Origin: Glaciozyma antarctica PI12
Taxonomy: Eukaryota; Basidiomycota; Microbotryomycetes; Kriegeriales; Camptobasidiaceae
Length of the DNA stretch: 64,000 nt
Direction of reading: 5' to 3'
Assembly: GCA_002917775.1 (NCBI GenBank)
Contig: KZ627156.1
Location: forward strand, 1,162,838 to 1,226,837
Positions 45,452 to 55,871 of this stretch are shown piece by piece; position 1 is the stretch's first letter, and the number at the start of each line of letters is the position of its first letter. Under the pieces are notes generated by a model. The model had not been told where the DNA came from. It saw only the letters and a list, made by a program, of their open reading frames with translations, and ran no database searches. A program made the translations under genes and the position numbers.

Positions 45452-47058
45452 TTAATCTCCTTCCGTTTCACCTCCCCTCCGCACTGCCACCTCCCTCGCC
45501 AATTTCCGCCCCTCCCTCCCCATCTCCATCTTCTCATTCGGAACTTCGATCGTCGCAGCTCTCTCCAACGCAACGCCATCTCGATCATACATCTCCGCGA
45601 GGGAGAGGTTGCAGAGACACCGAGAATGTGCCGGTCGAACAACAGCAGTCGGCGTTGCGGGGACGTAGTGAGGTAGTAGAAGGCCTTCGAGGAGGCAGCA
45701 GCACTGCGCGTAACGAGCGTCAGCGAGTTTCGTGCGAATTTCGGAGAGGACGCACGGAGCTGATCACTGCTGGCTTCCCAATCGTGAAGTACCGCTCAAC
45801 TCCCTCCGTTCGATAGTGGATCTCGACGTTGAGTGTATTGGCGACTCTGATCGTCGTCTGCGTCGCTGGCAGCGTCGAGGGCCGGACGTGATCGTCGTCT
45901 GGCATTCGGAAGATTCGTTTCCAGCGGTATTCGGTCCTTGCCTCGAGCTCGACTAAAGGCGTAGGATCAACTCGAATTACGTCGCATGGGAGAGGCGGAG
46001 CTGAGGCGCAGCGGGGAGTGATGCGGGGTGGAGGATTGAGAGGGGTGTTGGAGGGCGAGTGGATGGGTGGCAAGGGAATGGCCAGAGCGGGTGGAGAGGG
46101 AGATTCGACGATAGGAGAGAGGTAGTGGCGTCGTGCGGATGGGCTAGCAATTTTGGACGGGTCGGCGTAGAAGATGGTGAAGGATTGCGAGACGAAGGTG
46201 GTGATGCCGAGGACTTTGACGAGGGCTGGAGGAGCGAAGAGGGTGAGAGAGGCCCGGACGAGAGAGGCGACGGTGAGATGTGGTGACGAAAAGGTTACTG
46301 CGAGCGGCTGGAAAGAGGTCAGTGAGAATCAGCGGAGAAAAGTGGGCGAGGACGCACGCCGAGCTCGGGGGAGAAGTATTCGATGTGCTGCTCGAAAGGA
46401 GAGGGAAGTTCCCCTGGTGCAGCAGGATTGGCGGTGAGCCAGATAGCTATTGGGGCCGACTTGAGGCTGCTGTGAACTGCAGAAGCGAAGTGGACAGCTC
46501 CTTTGACTGTGCAAGATTCAAGATTAGCGAGAAGTCCTCGCGCGAGGGCAGGAAGGACGAGCCGTAGTGTCGTACTCGGCCGTATAAAGAGCGTTGATGG
46601 ACTGCTGTCGTCGACGGAACGATAAAGCTGAACTCGAACCTTGAGGCAGGGGGATCAGCAGACCTCCTTCGCACTCGAGCAGCACAAAGGAACGCACGCA
46701 TGATCCCCAGCTTCTAACACCTCTCCCTCCAAATCAAGCTCGATATTCTTCTCCAACGTCGCAGTGCTCTCGTACGGCCAATTCCCTCCCACTTCATCAC
46801 GCGAATCAGCTCGACCCCACAACGATAGAGCGCGATAGCAGTGCGCAGCTTACCACAGCAATCGCAGCGAGACTCCAATACCACCTGGACCGATCTGATC
46901 GCACGCCGCTTGGAGAGAGATAGAAGAAGAGTGCCTTGGACCAGCGGATCGTCCGTCGGCGCACTTGTGGAGGGGTGAAGGTAGATTTGATCTTGCTGGA
47001 GCGTGAGGCGGAGCGTCGGCTTGGCGAGGAAGGAGAGCCGCTTGTACAGCGGCAGCAT
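45452..47058 (-). CDS. arrestin-like protein 2
   Basis: ATG at 47058 starts MLPLYKRLSFLAKPTLRLTL, then PTDDPLVQGTLLLSLSKRRA and the cysteine cluster ESRCDCCG in the N-domain. Later come FSFIVPSTTAVHQRSLYG, IWLTANPAAPGELPSPFEQH and VLGITTFVSQSFTIFYADP. The C-domain carries FRMPDDDHVRPSTLPATQTT and IRVANTLNVEIHY. The last exon begins CCCLLEGLLLPHYVPAT and includes SRCLCNLSLAEMYDRDG. The beta-rich arrestin fold is supported by the N-domain pattern and by two paralogues with the same motif order; the cysteine pairs are unusual and shared. Known arrestin-like proteins recruit ubiquitin ligases to membrane cargo; that role here is inference. It lies in tandem with arrestin-like 3. Confidence 0.78.
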
Positions 47059-47630
47059 TCTCCTAGGTGTTCACTTGCGCCCAATGAGAAGCTGGAGGGG
47101 GGCGGTAGAGGAGATGGGAGAGCTTGTTGGAGCTTGGGGAGAATGCTCCTGAAGCCAACTTGGGCTGGGGCGAGCTGGGGGCCTCAGGCTGGGCGCTTTG
47201 TCAGCGGGGGCTGGCGCAAGCTCGCACGCAGAGTCGCGAAAAAGCGAAGGAGAAGGAAGAGCAAAGCGAGAAGCAGTGGAATCGCAGCAGGCGTCGGGCG
47301 AAAGGGAAAGCGGAAGAGCGAACGTGGCCCCGAGGTGCTTCGCAGCGGCTTCGCCAGTCGCTTAACCTCAGTCTCATTTCGAGAGCATCTTCGCTCAGCT
47401 TCTCCTGCTGTATCCATCCCATCCAACACTATTCCACGTCCGAGCAAGCCAGCGAGGCTCCCCACTTGATCATCTCCGCCCGCGAGAGTTTGCAGACGCA
47501 CCGACTGCTCTCCGCGAGGCGCGACACGTCCGGGAGACAAGAATGCGCGGAACGAAGAACGACGCAAGCAGCCAACACAACAACATCCCAGCATTCCAGC
47601 GATACACCCAGTACAGTCACGAAAATCCCC

Positions 47631-49210
47631 TCACCAAACCCCCACCGCAGACTTCGGATCTCCCTCCTCGCCCGCCGAGATCCACGCGCTCAGCCCCAGC
47701 GACACCTGCGCCCCCTCCAGCGCCAATCCATCGCGCTTCCACATCTCCGCCAGCGTGAATCGGCATAAACAGCGAGCCGTGCTTGCGACGCTGGTGATCT
47801 TGGGTGCGGAGGGAGAGTAGGCGGGGAGGATGAGGCCTTCGCAGCAGGCACCAGCACTGCGCGGGGGTCAGCGAGAGCTGGGTGTAGAGGGGGGAGAGAA
47901 CCTACCGAGGCTACATGGACCTTCTTCCCGACCGTGAGGTGCCGCTCCTTCCCATCTCCGTCCTTCTTCCGATACCGAATCTCGACGAGAAGCTTGTTGC
48001 GGACCCTGATCCTCGTATTCGTCGCCTTATGCGTCGAAGGGCGCGTCGTATCATCGTCCGGCATCCGCATGATCCTCTCCCAGCGCCACTCCTTCTATCC
48101 ACTCTAGCGGAAGCCAGCGGAACGGAAGAAGGGTACGACTGATCGAGCGCGCTGAGGACTTGGAAAGGAGCTCCAGTGGAGGAGGCGCCGAGGATTTGGG
48201 CGAGGGGGTAGCGCCGGGTGCGCGGTTCAGCGATTTGAGAGGGGTTGGAGTAGGTGATTGTGAACGAGGGAGCGATGTGGGTTCGGATGGAGGTGATGGT
48301 GATGTCGCTTGGTGGAGCGAAGAAGGTAACGGAGGTCTTGACGAGGGAGGCGACGGTCAAGTGAGAGGTGACTGAGATAGGTGACTGCGATAGGCTGCGA
48401 AAGGGGTTAGCGAGGTGAGGAGCGAGGGGTGAGGGAGGACGCACGCCGAGGTCCTCGGAAAAGTGCTGCATGTGCTCTTCAAGAGGTTCTGGGAGGTCAC
48501 CTGGAGGTACGGGGTTGCCGGTGAGGTAGAGAGGGAGTTTGCGGCAGCTGAGAGTCTGGTTGAGACCCGCGTAGAATTCGATAGAGGCTTTGACTGGGAA
48601 CGAAAAGGTGAGTGATTGCGCAGGGGATGAAGCGCTGCTGTAACGAACCGTGGTGAGCAATCGAGCCAAAAGTAGAACGCTCGTAGACAGCTGTAGATGA
48701 GGGGAGGATGAATATAAAGTCGAACCTGCGGAGCGAGGTGAGCTCCGAGCTTCATCCGCTGGGACGAAAGACCTCACGCATGGCTCCCAGCTCCAAACAT
48801 CTCGCCCTTAAGATCCAGCTCCAACGTCTTGAGGATCGTACGCGAGCTCTCGTACTTCCACTTGTCCCCACCTGCGTTCCTCGTCAGCTCCACTCGATCC
48901 ACCTCGAACGCTTTCACTGACCGCACGCTCCACACAGGCCTTCCATCGTGACGCAGATCCGCTGGAGAGCTTTCCGCCTTGGCAATGTCAAGTGCACCGT
49001 CCCTCGAACGAGAGGATCTTCGTGGGGTCCATCCGACACCGACGGATGGAGGAAGAAGCGGTCCTGCTCCAGCGAAAGTTTGGCGGACGGCTTCGAAAGG
49101 AACGCAGGCAGGCGATCAGAGGGCGACATCCTCCCTGAGGAGGAGGAGGAGGAGGAAGAAGGAGAAGAAGAACCAGCAGACCGCGAGAAGTTGGTGGGTC
49201 GCCGATTCAT
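47631..49210 (-). CDS. arrestin-like protein 3
   Basis: From ATG at 49210 a serine-rich lead precedes DRLPAFLSKPSAKLSLEQDR, then HEDPLVRGTVHLTLPRRKAL and the cysteine pair MEGLCGACG. The middle part has FIFILPSSTAVYERSTFG, LYLTGNPVPPGDLPEPLEEH and ITSIRTHIAPSFTITYSNP. The C-domain signature is MRMPDDDTTRPSTHKATNTR with IRVRNKLLVEIRYRK. The last exon reads ACCEGLILPAYSPSAPK and STARCLCRFTLAEMWKRDG and stops at 47631. Motif order and intron positions match arrestin-like 2, immediately downstream on the same strand, so the two are a tandem duplicate. Function as a ubiquitin-ligase adaptor is inferred from the fold only. Confidence 0.78.
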
Positions 49211-49498
49211 CTTCCTTGCCTGGGCAAGCCATATCAGGACCGGGGCAGCGGGGGTGGGCCTCGAGCGCTGAGTCAGCTGAGGCTGGCCTGCCGTCGTTTA
49301 GGGACAGGGATGAGACACGCTCGACCCGGTGATAGTCGAGGAAGGTGCTGTGACAGCTGGCAGGTGCCAAGGCGCGGGTACAGAGCAGCGATATCACGAG
49401 CAGTCGACGGGGGCGGTTCGGTGTTGCGCTCGCTGGAAGGCGCTCGAAGAGGCGTCGCGAACGGCGCGCTCGGCGCTCCTCAGACAACGTTAGAGCAG
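49211..49498. promoter_or_regulatory. divergent promoter region, arrestin-like 3 / TRM11
   Basis: Short spacer between divergent starts. No gene or specific site is supported. If the TRM11 start is further upstream than proposed, part of this belongs to its first exon. Confidence 0.35.
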
Positions 49499-51478
49499 AT
49501 GGAGAGAGTAGGACGCCCCAGCGAGGTCGAGGTCGTGGTCCTGAGGAGTTTCAAAAGTCGAGGAGATAGCGGAGGGGAAGCAGCAAAAAACTGAACGCCC
49601 TCTCATCCTCAGGCCTCTCTCCTCCCCGCCCAGCCTAGGAGCTCTCGTCAAGCTGAAGTTCATTCTCGTCTGCACTCAGAGTCCACTGGACGAGTTCCGC
49701 TTGCCGGAGCTCGCGTCAATCGCCCAGCTGTTCGGATTCGAGCTGAGGTACGACGAGGCCGTCCCCGACACCACCGTGAGCTCGCTCGCAGCTGGATACC
49801 GTAGAAGAGGAGCTAAACAACGGACGAGCGCAGCGGCCCTTCATGATCGTCCACATGGAGAGCGAACGGGAAGCTCGACTGCTCGGCTCGCGCTCCATCA
49901 CCGTCAAGCACATTTGGAGGTACTGGGCCGACGCTCCGACGTACGCGCTGCTGCACGAGGAAGTCAAGAAGGTCGAGGACGTCTGGACATCGTACGCGAC
50001 CTCTACGACTACGCCGTGGAAGTTCAATGTCGCGAGCTTCGGACGAACCATCTCGGGCGTCGAACAGATCAAGGTCATCGAGACGTTTAGGTACATGAAG
50101 TTCCGGGGCCCAATTCAGCTGGAACCACCGCCTGAGGTGCAGGTGGGAGTGTTTGAGGAGTACAACTCGGGCTGCGGGAGGCAGGTGCGAGCGAGGGATA
50201 CGGCGGAGCTGAGGCGTCTTTGGATGGGGAAGAAGGTGAGCTTTCCGTGCGCTGGCGAACGGGAGGGAAGCTAACGAGAAGACGCAGATATCGAACGGGC
50301 AACGCAATAGGATCCTCGAGCTCAGCTTGAAGAAACGGAAGTTTATCGGCACGACCTCGATGGACGCGGAAGTCTCTCTGCTCATGGCAAACCAAGCGCT
50401 GGCACCGCCCGTGGGTTCGGTTGGTCTACGATCCGTTTGGTGAGCCATCTTTCCGCTCGGGCGCGAGGGCGCGAGGACGCGAGGAGCTAACGAGCGATTC
50501 TCGCAGCGGGAACGGGTTCGATGCTCATCACGAGTTCTGCGTTCGGCGCACTGAGTTTCGGAAGCGACATCGACGGGAGACAGCTCCGAGGGAGAGGTGA
50601 AGGAGGTGCGCAGATTCCTATCCCCCCCGCGTGGCAATTTTCTAACCTCTCTGCAGCGCCGTCTATCGTCTCCAACGCCGAGCAGTACGGCCTTCGCAAC
50701 CGGATTCTCGACACTGCAGTCTTTGACGTGACAGTACGTTCCTTCCTCCTACCGCCAGTCTCATGCTCACTTCGCGCACAGCAACATCCCTTCCGCACCG
50801 GCGAGCTCTTCGACGCCATCGTCACCGATCGTGGGTCCCTCCGCACGCCCTCTCCTCCCTCGCTAATCCACTCCCCAGCTCCATATGGCGTCCGCGCAGG
50901 TGCCAAGAAGCTCGGTCGCAAGCCCACTGCTCGCCCCTTCGTCCCACGCCTCATGCCCGGCCGTACCGACCCAGGCGGCTACGCCCACATGTCCGTCCTC
51001 CCCTCCCTCCCTCTGCCCCCGCTGACCCTCGCACAACAGGCAAGACGACTACATCCCCGCTCAAACGCCCTGGGAAATGACGGACGTCATCTCCTCGCTC
51101 GTCACCTACTCCCTCTTCCTCCTCAAGCCCGGCGGGCGACTCGTCTTCTTCCTTCCCACCGATAACGCAGAATACGCCGACGTTGATATTCCCACTCATC
51201 CCGCTTTCAAACTCGTTAGTAACTCAAAGGAGGATTTCGGGAAATGGGCGAGGAGGTTGATTACGATGGAGAAGTTGGGAAAGGAGGAGTTGGAGAAGCT
51301 GGGCGAGGAGGAACTGGAGTTGGTCGAAGGGGTGGAGGGGGTGAGGTTGGATAGGGGGATTGAGAGGGGTGGAGAGGGGACGAGGACGCCCGAAGGGGAG
51401 GAGAAGAGGCCGGGGCATGCGGCGTTTAGGGATCGATACTTTGAGTCGTTCAAGGTCCCGTTGTCGGATTCGAAATAA
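49499..51478 (+). CDS. TRM11: TRM11, tRNA (guanine-10-N2) methyltransferase catalytic subunit
   Basis: The N-terminal part KFILVCTQSPLDEFRLPELA and SITVKHIWRYWADAPTYALL matches Trm11, followed by RKFIGTTSMDAEVSLLMANQ. The SAM motif VYDPF-AGTGSMLIT is rebuilt across an intron. The catalytic DPPYG is rebuilt across another intron (GAT C then CT CCA TAT GGC), then VRAGAKKLGRK. The end has LFLLKPGGRLVFFLPTDN. Trm11 with Trm112 forms m2G at position 10 of tRNA. Two joints do not resolve: near 49780-49815 no normal-sized intron links the frames, and at 50405-50430 one extra base separates MANQALAPP from LVYDPF. Sequence error is likely given the conserved rest. The start at 49499 is the best candidate, not proven. 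Confidence 0.82.
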
Positions 51479-51935
51479 GGGAGCAGGTTGTTGTAGGATG
51501 TGGAGACTGGGGAGAGGTCGTGGCTTGCCGTGTGGGGACTTCTGCTCTTGCTCGGGTGCTGCTGCTGTGTGAGAGGTGGCGACGGCGAATGCGGCGAGCG
51601 TAAGAATTGGGGAGCAGGGAACAAGTCGTACGTTCGAACAGTAGATTCTAGAGCGAGCGTGGAAGCAGAGCGAGGAGCGGGGAATAGAGAGCTAGGAGAG
51701 AGCGAGCGTGCGAGCTTGCGAACGAAGTGTTTTTCTCGCAAGGCCCCATTTAAGCGCACCAAAAGCTCTGACAACAAGATGCTGCAGTATCGACAACCGT
51801 CAGCTATCTTCTCGCAGCACGAAAAGAGAGGGAACGACGCACCCTCGGTCCGACCAGTCGACGTCCTCCCCCGCCTCCCTCGCCGCATCCCTACCCGTGA
51901 CGTACCTCGCCTCCCCCTCCCACTGCTCCTCAACT
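51479..51935. other. intergenic, no gene seen
   Basis: Spacer between the convergent ends of TRM11 and F-box-like gene F. Nothing beyond presumed 3' UTRs was recognised. Confidence 0.4.
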
Positions 51936-53143
51936 TCAATCGCTCCCAGCACCGATCCCTCCCGATAGCGTGATCTCCTCCTTCTCCGCCGCCAGAACGA
52001 GCTCCTTCGCTCCCGCCTTCGTAAACGTCTCCGTCCACTCGGGGAGCTCCCAGTCCAGGAAGACCTCGAGGTGTCCCGTCTCGGGGTTCTCGTAGATGTC
52101 GAGGCGAAGTGACGTGAGCGACGTGTGCTTCGATGGGCCTTGAATGAGGGCGAGAAGTCGCTTCGAGCTGACGTCCGCGCCCAGGCCGAGAGTGAGGTGC
52201 TCCAGGAGAGGGCTGAGATTGTCGAAGAGTGCATCACTGCAGAAGCGTCCTTCGATACGAAGGTCGGTGAGCATGTCGAAGCGAGTGATGATGGTGTCGA
52301 CGAGGGGATAGAGTCCGTCGTCGAGCGTGTCAAAGGAGTGGACCAAAATAATGTCGAGCTTCTGTAGGCCCGGGCTGGCGTGTTGTAGGTAGAGAGGGAA
52401 ATTCGGAGTCGGCGAGGTGTCCTGGACGACGAGTTCGACGACGCCTGAGAGGGCCGCGACGAAATTGGATGTCTCGAGGCAGGAGGGAGCTTGGATCGCG
52501 AAGGTGGCAATTTGGGGAATAGCCAAGTCGCCTGGCAGGTTGGGAAAGACTGTGCCGTTAAGGAGTAGGCCGAAGGTGTGGAGGGCAGGGTACTGGTTGG
52601 GGTGCGCCAGGTGGGCGAAGTCGGTTGGAGAGGTTGCCACGAGTCCCAGACGCGATATCTTCGGGCAGAGTTCGCCCTGTTGCGCCAGAAAGGCAGCGGT
52701 GGCTCTTGGGAACCGCGTAATCAGCAGCACCTCGAGCTCCGGCAACGCCCCAAAGAACCGGGCGAATCCTGCGTCTGTCGGGGCTCCTGCATCCGCCTCA
52801 GCCGAGACGCTCAGCATCAAAGTCGCAATGGACGATCCCAGGATCGGCGTCTCCTCGATGGTCCGGCAGAGAAGCTCCAGAGCGCCAAAGGTTGCGATTT
52901 GGATCGAGCGGTAGAGGGTCGCCCGCATAAAGGGTAAGAGAGCCTTGCTGATGCCGCCGAGGAGGGGGAGCTTCGAATCATCGCTCGCTAGAGTGAAGAT
53001 GTGGCGGAGGAGCTCGGCGGGCAGGCGAGAGAGGTGGTCGGTCGGGAGCTGTGGGAGGAAGTGTGAGCACCTCCGCTGGTCGGCTCTGAGGCCACGCTGC
53101 TCACCTCGGCAGTTGGGCGTATCTTCAGCGTATTCTCCAGTTC
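51936..53143 (-). CDS. F-box/LRR-like protein F, intact F-box, start codon not found
   Basis: Exon 2 (51936-53048) is one open frame: F-box LPTDHLSRLPAELLRHIFTL, then LPLLGGISKALLPFMRATLY and leucine-rich segments (LPELEVLLITRFPR, LQKLDIILVHSFD, LTDLRIEGRFCS, PLLEHLTLGLGAD), ending with the signature FLDWELPEWTETFTKAGAKE. A 56-nt intron (53049-53104, gtgagc donor) links it to ELENTLKIRPTAE, aligned with MENSTLQLRPAK that begins copy C, but with no ATG at that place. Either translation begins further upstream or the start was lost. An internal ATG at 52928 would omit the F-box. By family, a substrate receptor of an SCF ubiquitin ligase. It is the only copy of this subfamily with an uninterrupted F-box. 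Confidence 0.7.
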
Positions 53144-54077
53144 CCGCGCGGTGGGGAGGAGGTCAACGGGGCGGAGCGTGCTGGGAGAGCCTGTCGACCC
53201 TCGTTGCGTCCCTCGCCTGAGTTTGAGATTTCTTCCGCCTCTCTCTCTCTCCCTCTCTGTCCTTTCACCCTCCCTCGCTCAAAGCTTCCAGCTCCGACCT
53301 CTCGGCCATCCTGCCAACGCAGGGTGGTCTCCGCCTGCCGCTCCCGCCTCCGCCTCGCCTTTCTCCAGCTCTCTTCGCGTCGTCCGTTCTCCCTCACCAG
53401 GTTAGTCCCCTCTCCCTAGCGCTCCCAGGCCCAGCAGCACCAGCACCAGTACCAGCACGAGCACGAACTCCTATGAAGAACAAAATTCTAGCCCTTCGGG
53501 GTTTGACAAAGCTCAACAGTCATATCAATCTTGATGAACAACTCTTCTTCTACATTATCTGAGGGGGTTCGATACGCTGCTGCTGCTTTGCTGGCTGCCT
53601 TGGTTGAGATCACGCACTGGCGGGAGAACGAGCGCTGACTTTCGCTCTCCTTCCTCGATAATTAGGTCGTTTCGAAAGCTTTTCTCCGGACGACGGCGAC
53701 GGGAGCTCTGCTGGCGCGTGTAGGGGCAGGATGGCTTGACCGTGTGTGCCTGGGGATGTTGGCGAACGGAGGGTGGCTACATGGGAACGCTGTTCGCGGC
53801 GTGTGGGCTTTGCGGACGACGGCGAGGGCGAGCTGGATAGTCGGGAAGGTGCGCTCGGGGCCTTGTAGTGACGCGCTCGTTTTGCAATCACCTTCCTATC
53901 TTCTAAGAGCGCTGCCTGCCGAGAGAACGAGGGCACTGTGACCTGCAATGCTCAAAGCGCGGTCCTTGAGGGGAAAGCTCGCGAGGGGAGGAGAGGCGCG
54001 TTGTGCGCTCCTATCCCTCCTTCCATCACCCTCGTCCCCTCCAACGCTCGCCCACAGCTCCGACCAGCAGCAGCAGT
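53144..54077. other. intergenic, with an AT-rich patch
   Basis: About 0.9 kb between divergent F-box-like genes F and G. Most is GC-rich without a supported gene. A patch at about 53470-53565 is AT-rich and contains a 29-codon open frame (53473-53562) unlike the local codon use. Confidence 0.4.
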
Positions 54078-55377
54078 ATGCCAAGCACACTAGCCCCTCC
54101 TCCCCAGTACTCTTCAGCGCTCAGCAGCTCGGAAGCCGCCCTCGACGTCCCCGGCTCCATCGCCGTTCCAGCTCCCCAACGCGACCCTCCACTCCCTACC
54201 CTCCCTACCCTCCCCGCCGAAACCATCACCGCCATCTTCCTCGCCTCCATCCCTCCCTTTTCAGGCTACTCGGCGATCCGACAGCGCCTCTCCTTCCTCC
54301 GCGACGTAGCGCTGCTGTCGACGAGTTGGGCCGACTGGGCGAGGAAGGAGCTCATGCGCGATGTCGTCCTCCCAGACCGAGCTACGCTCAAGCTTTGGGT
54401 GTATTCGAAGGAGTGCGAGACGCCTAGGAGGAAGAGGCAAGTCGCCGTTGGGGGGAGGGAGTGCGCGGCCAAGGCGCGAGTCTCGAGCATCTGTTTCGGC
54501 CGCTATAGGGACCAGACGAAGTTGTCCGTGAAGGATCTAGCGAGCGCGATGAGGCTTTGCGAGGAGGTCGAGGTCGTGAGGATGTTTGGACCGTTCAAGC
54601 ACCCGCTGAGGATCGGAGGGTTGCCTTGGGGGACCGGTGAGTACGAGTGACCTCCGAGTAGGATTTTGAGCACTGATTCTACTCGCAGAGCTCCGCGCTA
54701 TCGAGATTCACTTGGGGGAAGGCCCGCAGTGCACTCTCAGCTTCATCGCTCCCAGCGCCGCCACTCTCGCCGCCTTCGCACAGCTCCATCACCTCACCCT
54801 CGATTATCTGGATGTCGACGACGAAGTTTCTAAACCTCTACTCTCTCCAACTACCTTGCCCAACCTCCGTTCCGTCGATTTCCAAGATTTGAACCTCGTA
54901 CGCGACGAATCAGACCCCACCTTCTCCGCCCTCCTCCATTCCCTCGCCACCCTCGGTCCTCAGCTCACCGCATTACGCCTCAGCGTAGACAACGACCTCA
55001 TTGTCGAAATTTTACCGCACTGCACCTCTCTCGAGGCCCTCAGCTTGGACACGTGGAAGCTAGACGATCCCGACTCTACCGCCGTCCTCAACCATCTCCC
55101 TCGCGCTCCTCTTCGGCACCTTCGAATCTCAGGACGCAACGAAGAGCTCTTTGCCGAGCTAAATTTGGGTGATCCAGCGCTAGCTTGCCTCGAGAGCCTC
55201 ATTTTGCCCGATTCGTGGACGGACGCGGACGATTGGGAGAGGGTGCAGGACGAGTGCGAGACGAGGGGGATTCGCATCGTGCTGGAGGAAAAGCACTACG
55301 ACGGAGTAAAATGGTGGGCGAAGATTGGGAGGCCGGGTGGGGATAGGAAGGTGGAGTATCGGGGGGCGGCTGTGTGA
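54078..55377 (+). CDS. F-box/LRR-like protein G
   Basis: Two exons, joined by an intron starting after GGLPWGT (donor gtgagt, acceptor actcgcag), give about 415 residues with no break. A proline/serine-rich lead precedes LPTLPTLPAETITAIFLASI and LLSTSWADWARKELMRDVVL, an F-box-like helix set. The C-terminal half is leucine-rich repeats: AQLHHLTLDYLDVDD, LPNLRSVDFQDLNLV, PQLTALRLSVDND, TSLEALSLDTWKLDD, APLRHLRISGRNEE and ACLESLILPDSW. It lacks the WELPEW signature of copies A, D, E and F, so it belongs to another subfamily. Expected role: substrate recognition for an SCF ligase, target unknown. It shares its upstream region with gene F (divergent). Confidence 0.72.
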
Positions 55378-55871
55378 TCGTGTGGAGAGGGAGAAATGCC
55401 GATGCAGTGCGACGTGCGAAGCTCGGGAGCGAAACCTGAAGATAGTTGGTGCGAGTTCGTTTTCTTGCGGTCGTAAATCTCAGTTCTGAACGCTATAAGA
55501 CGCCGCACACGGGCTGAGAGCTGAGAGCTGGAGAGGTACGAGGAAGCTGGCGGTGCGAGAACGGGCCAGGAGACCCTGCCAGCTGAGATATCGCGCGCGA
55601 TGGGCGACCTGCGGGGCCTCGAAGCTTGAAGTGGACTGAAGCGGCAGCCTGTTGAGCTGTAGCGAGCACTGGAACGAAGCAGGAGCGAGGAGTTGGCTGA
55701 ATCGAAGACGTCGACGTCCGAACGTCGCCTCTTCTCCTCCGCCACCCACTCTTGCGCGACTCCCTCCACCGCTCGCCTCCCAGCTGCTCCTATTAGAAGG
55801 ACCTAGCGCTCCTTCGCCGAACAGCCCTTCACGACCGCGCTCAAAGCGGCGTTCCCGCACCGGCGTCCATC
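55378..55871. other. intergenic, no gene seen
   Basis: Spacer between genes G and H, both on the + strand. It should carry the promoter of H. No feature is supported. Confidence 0.4.

Noticed and set aside
53600-53950. Minus-strand frame of about 112 residues between genes F and G
   Set aside because: Ser/Pro/Arg-rich with no motif, and no sign of a start or introns; treated as a chance frame.
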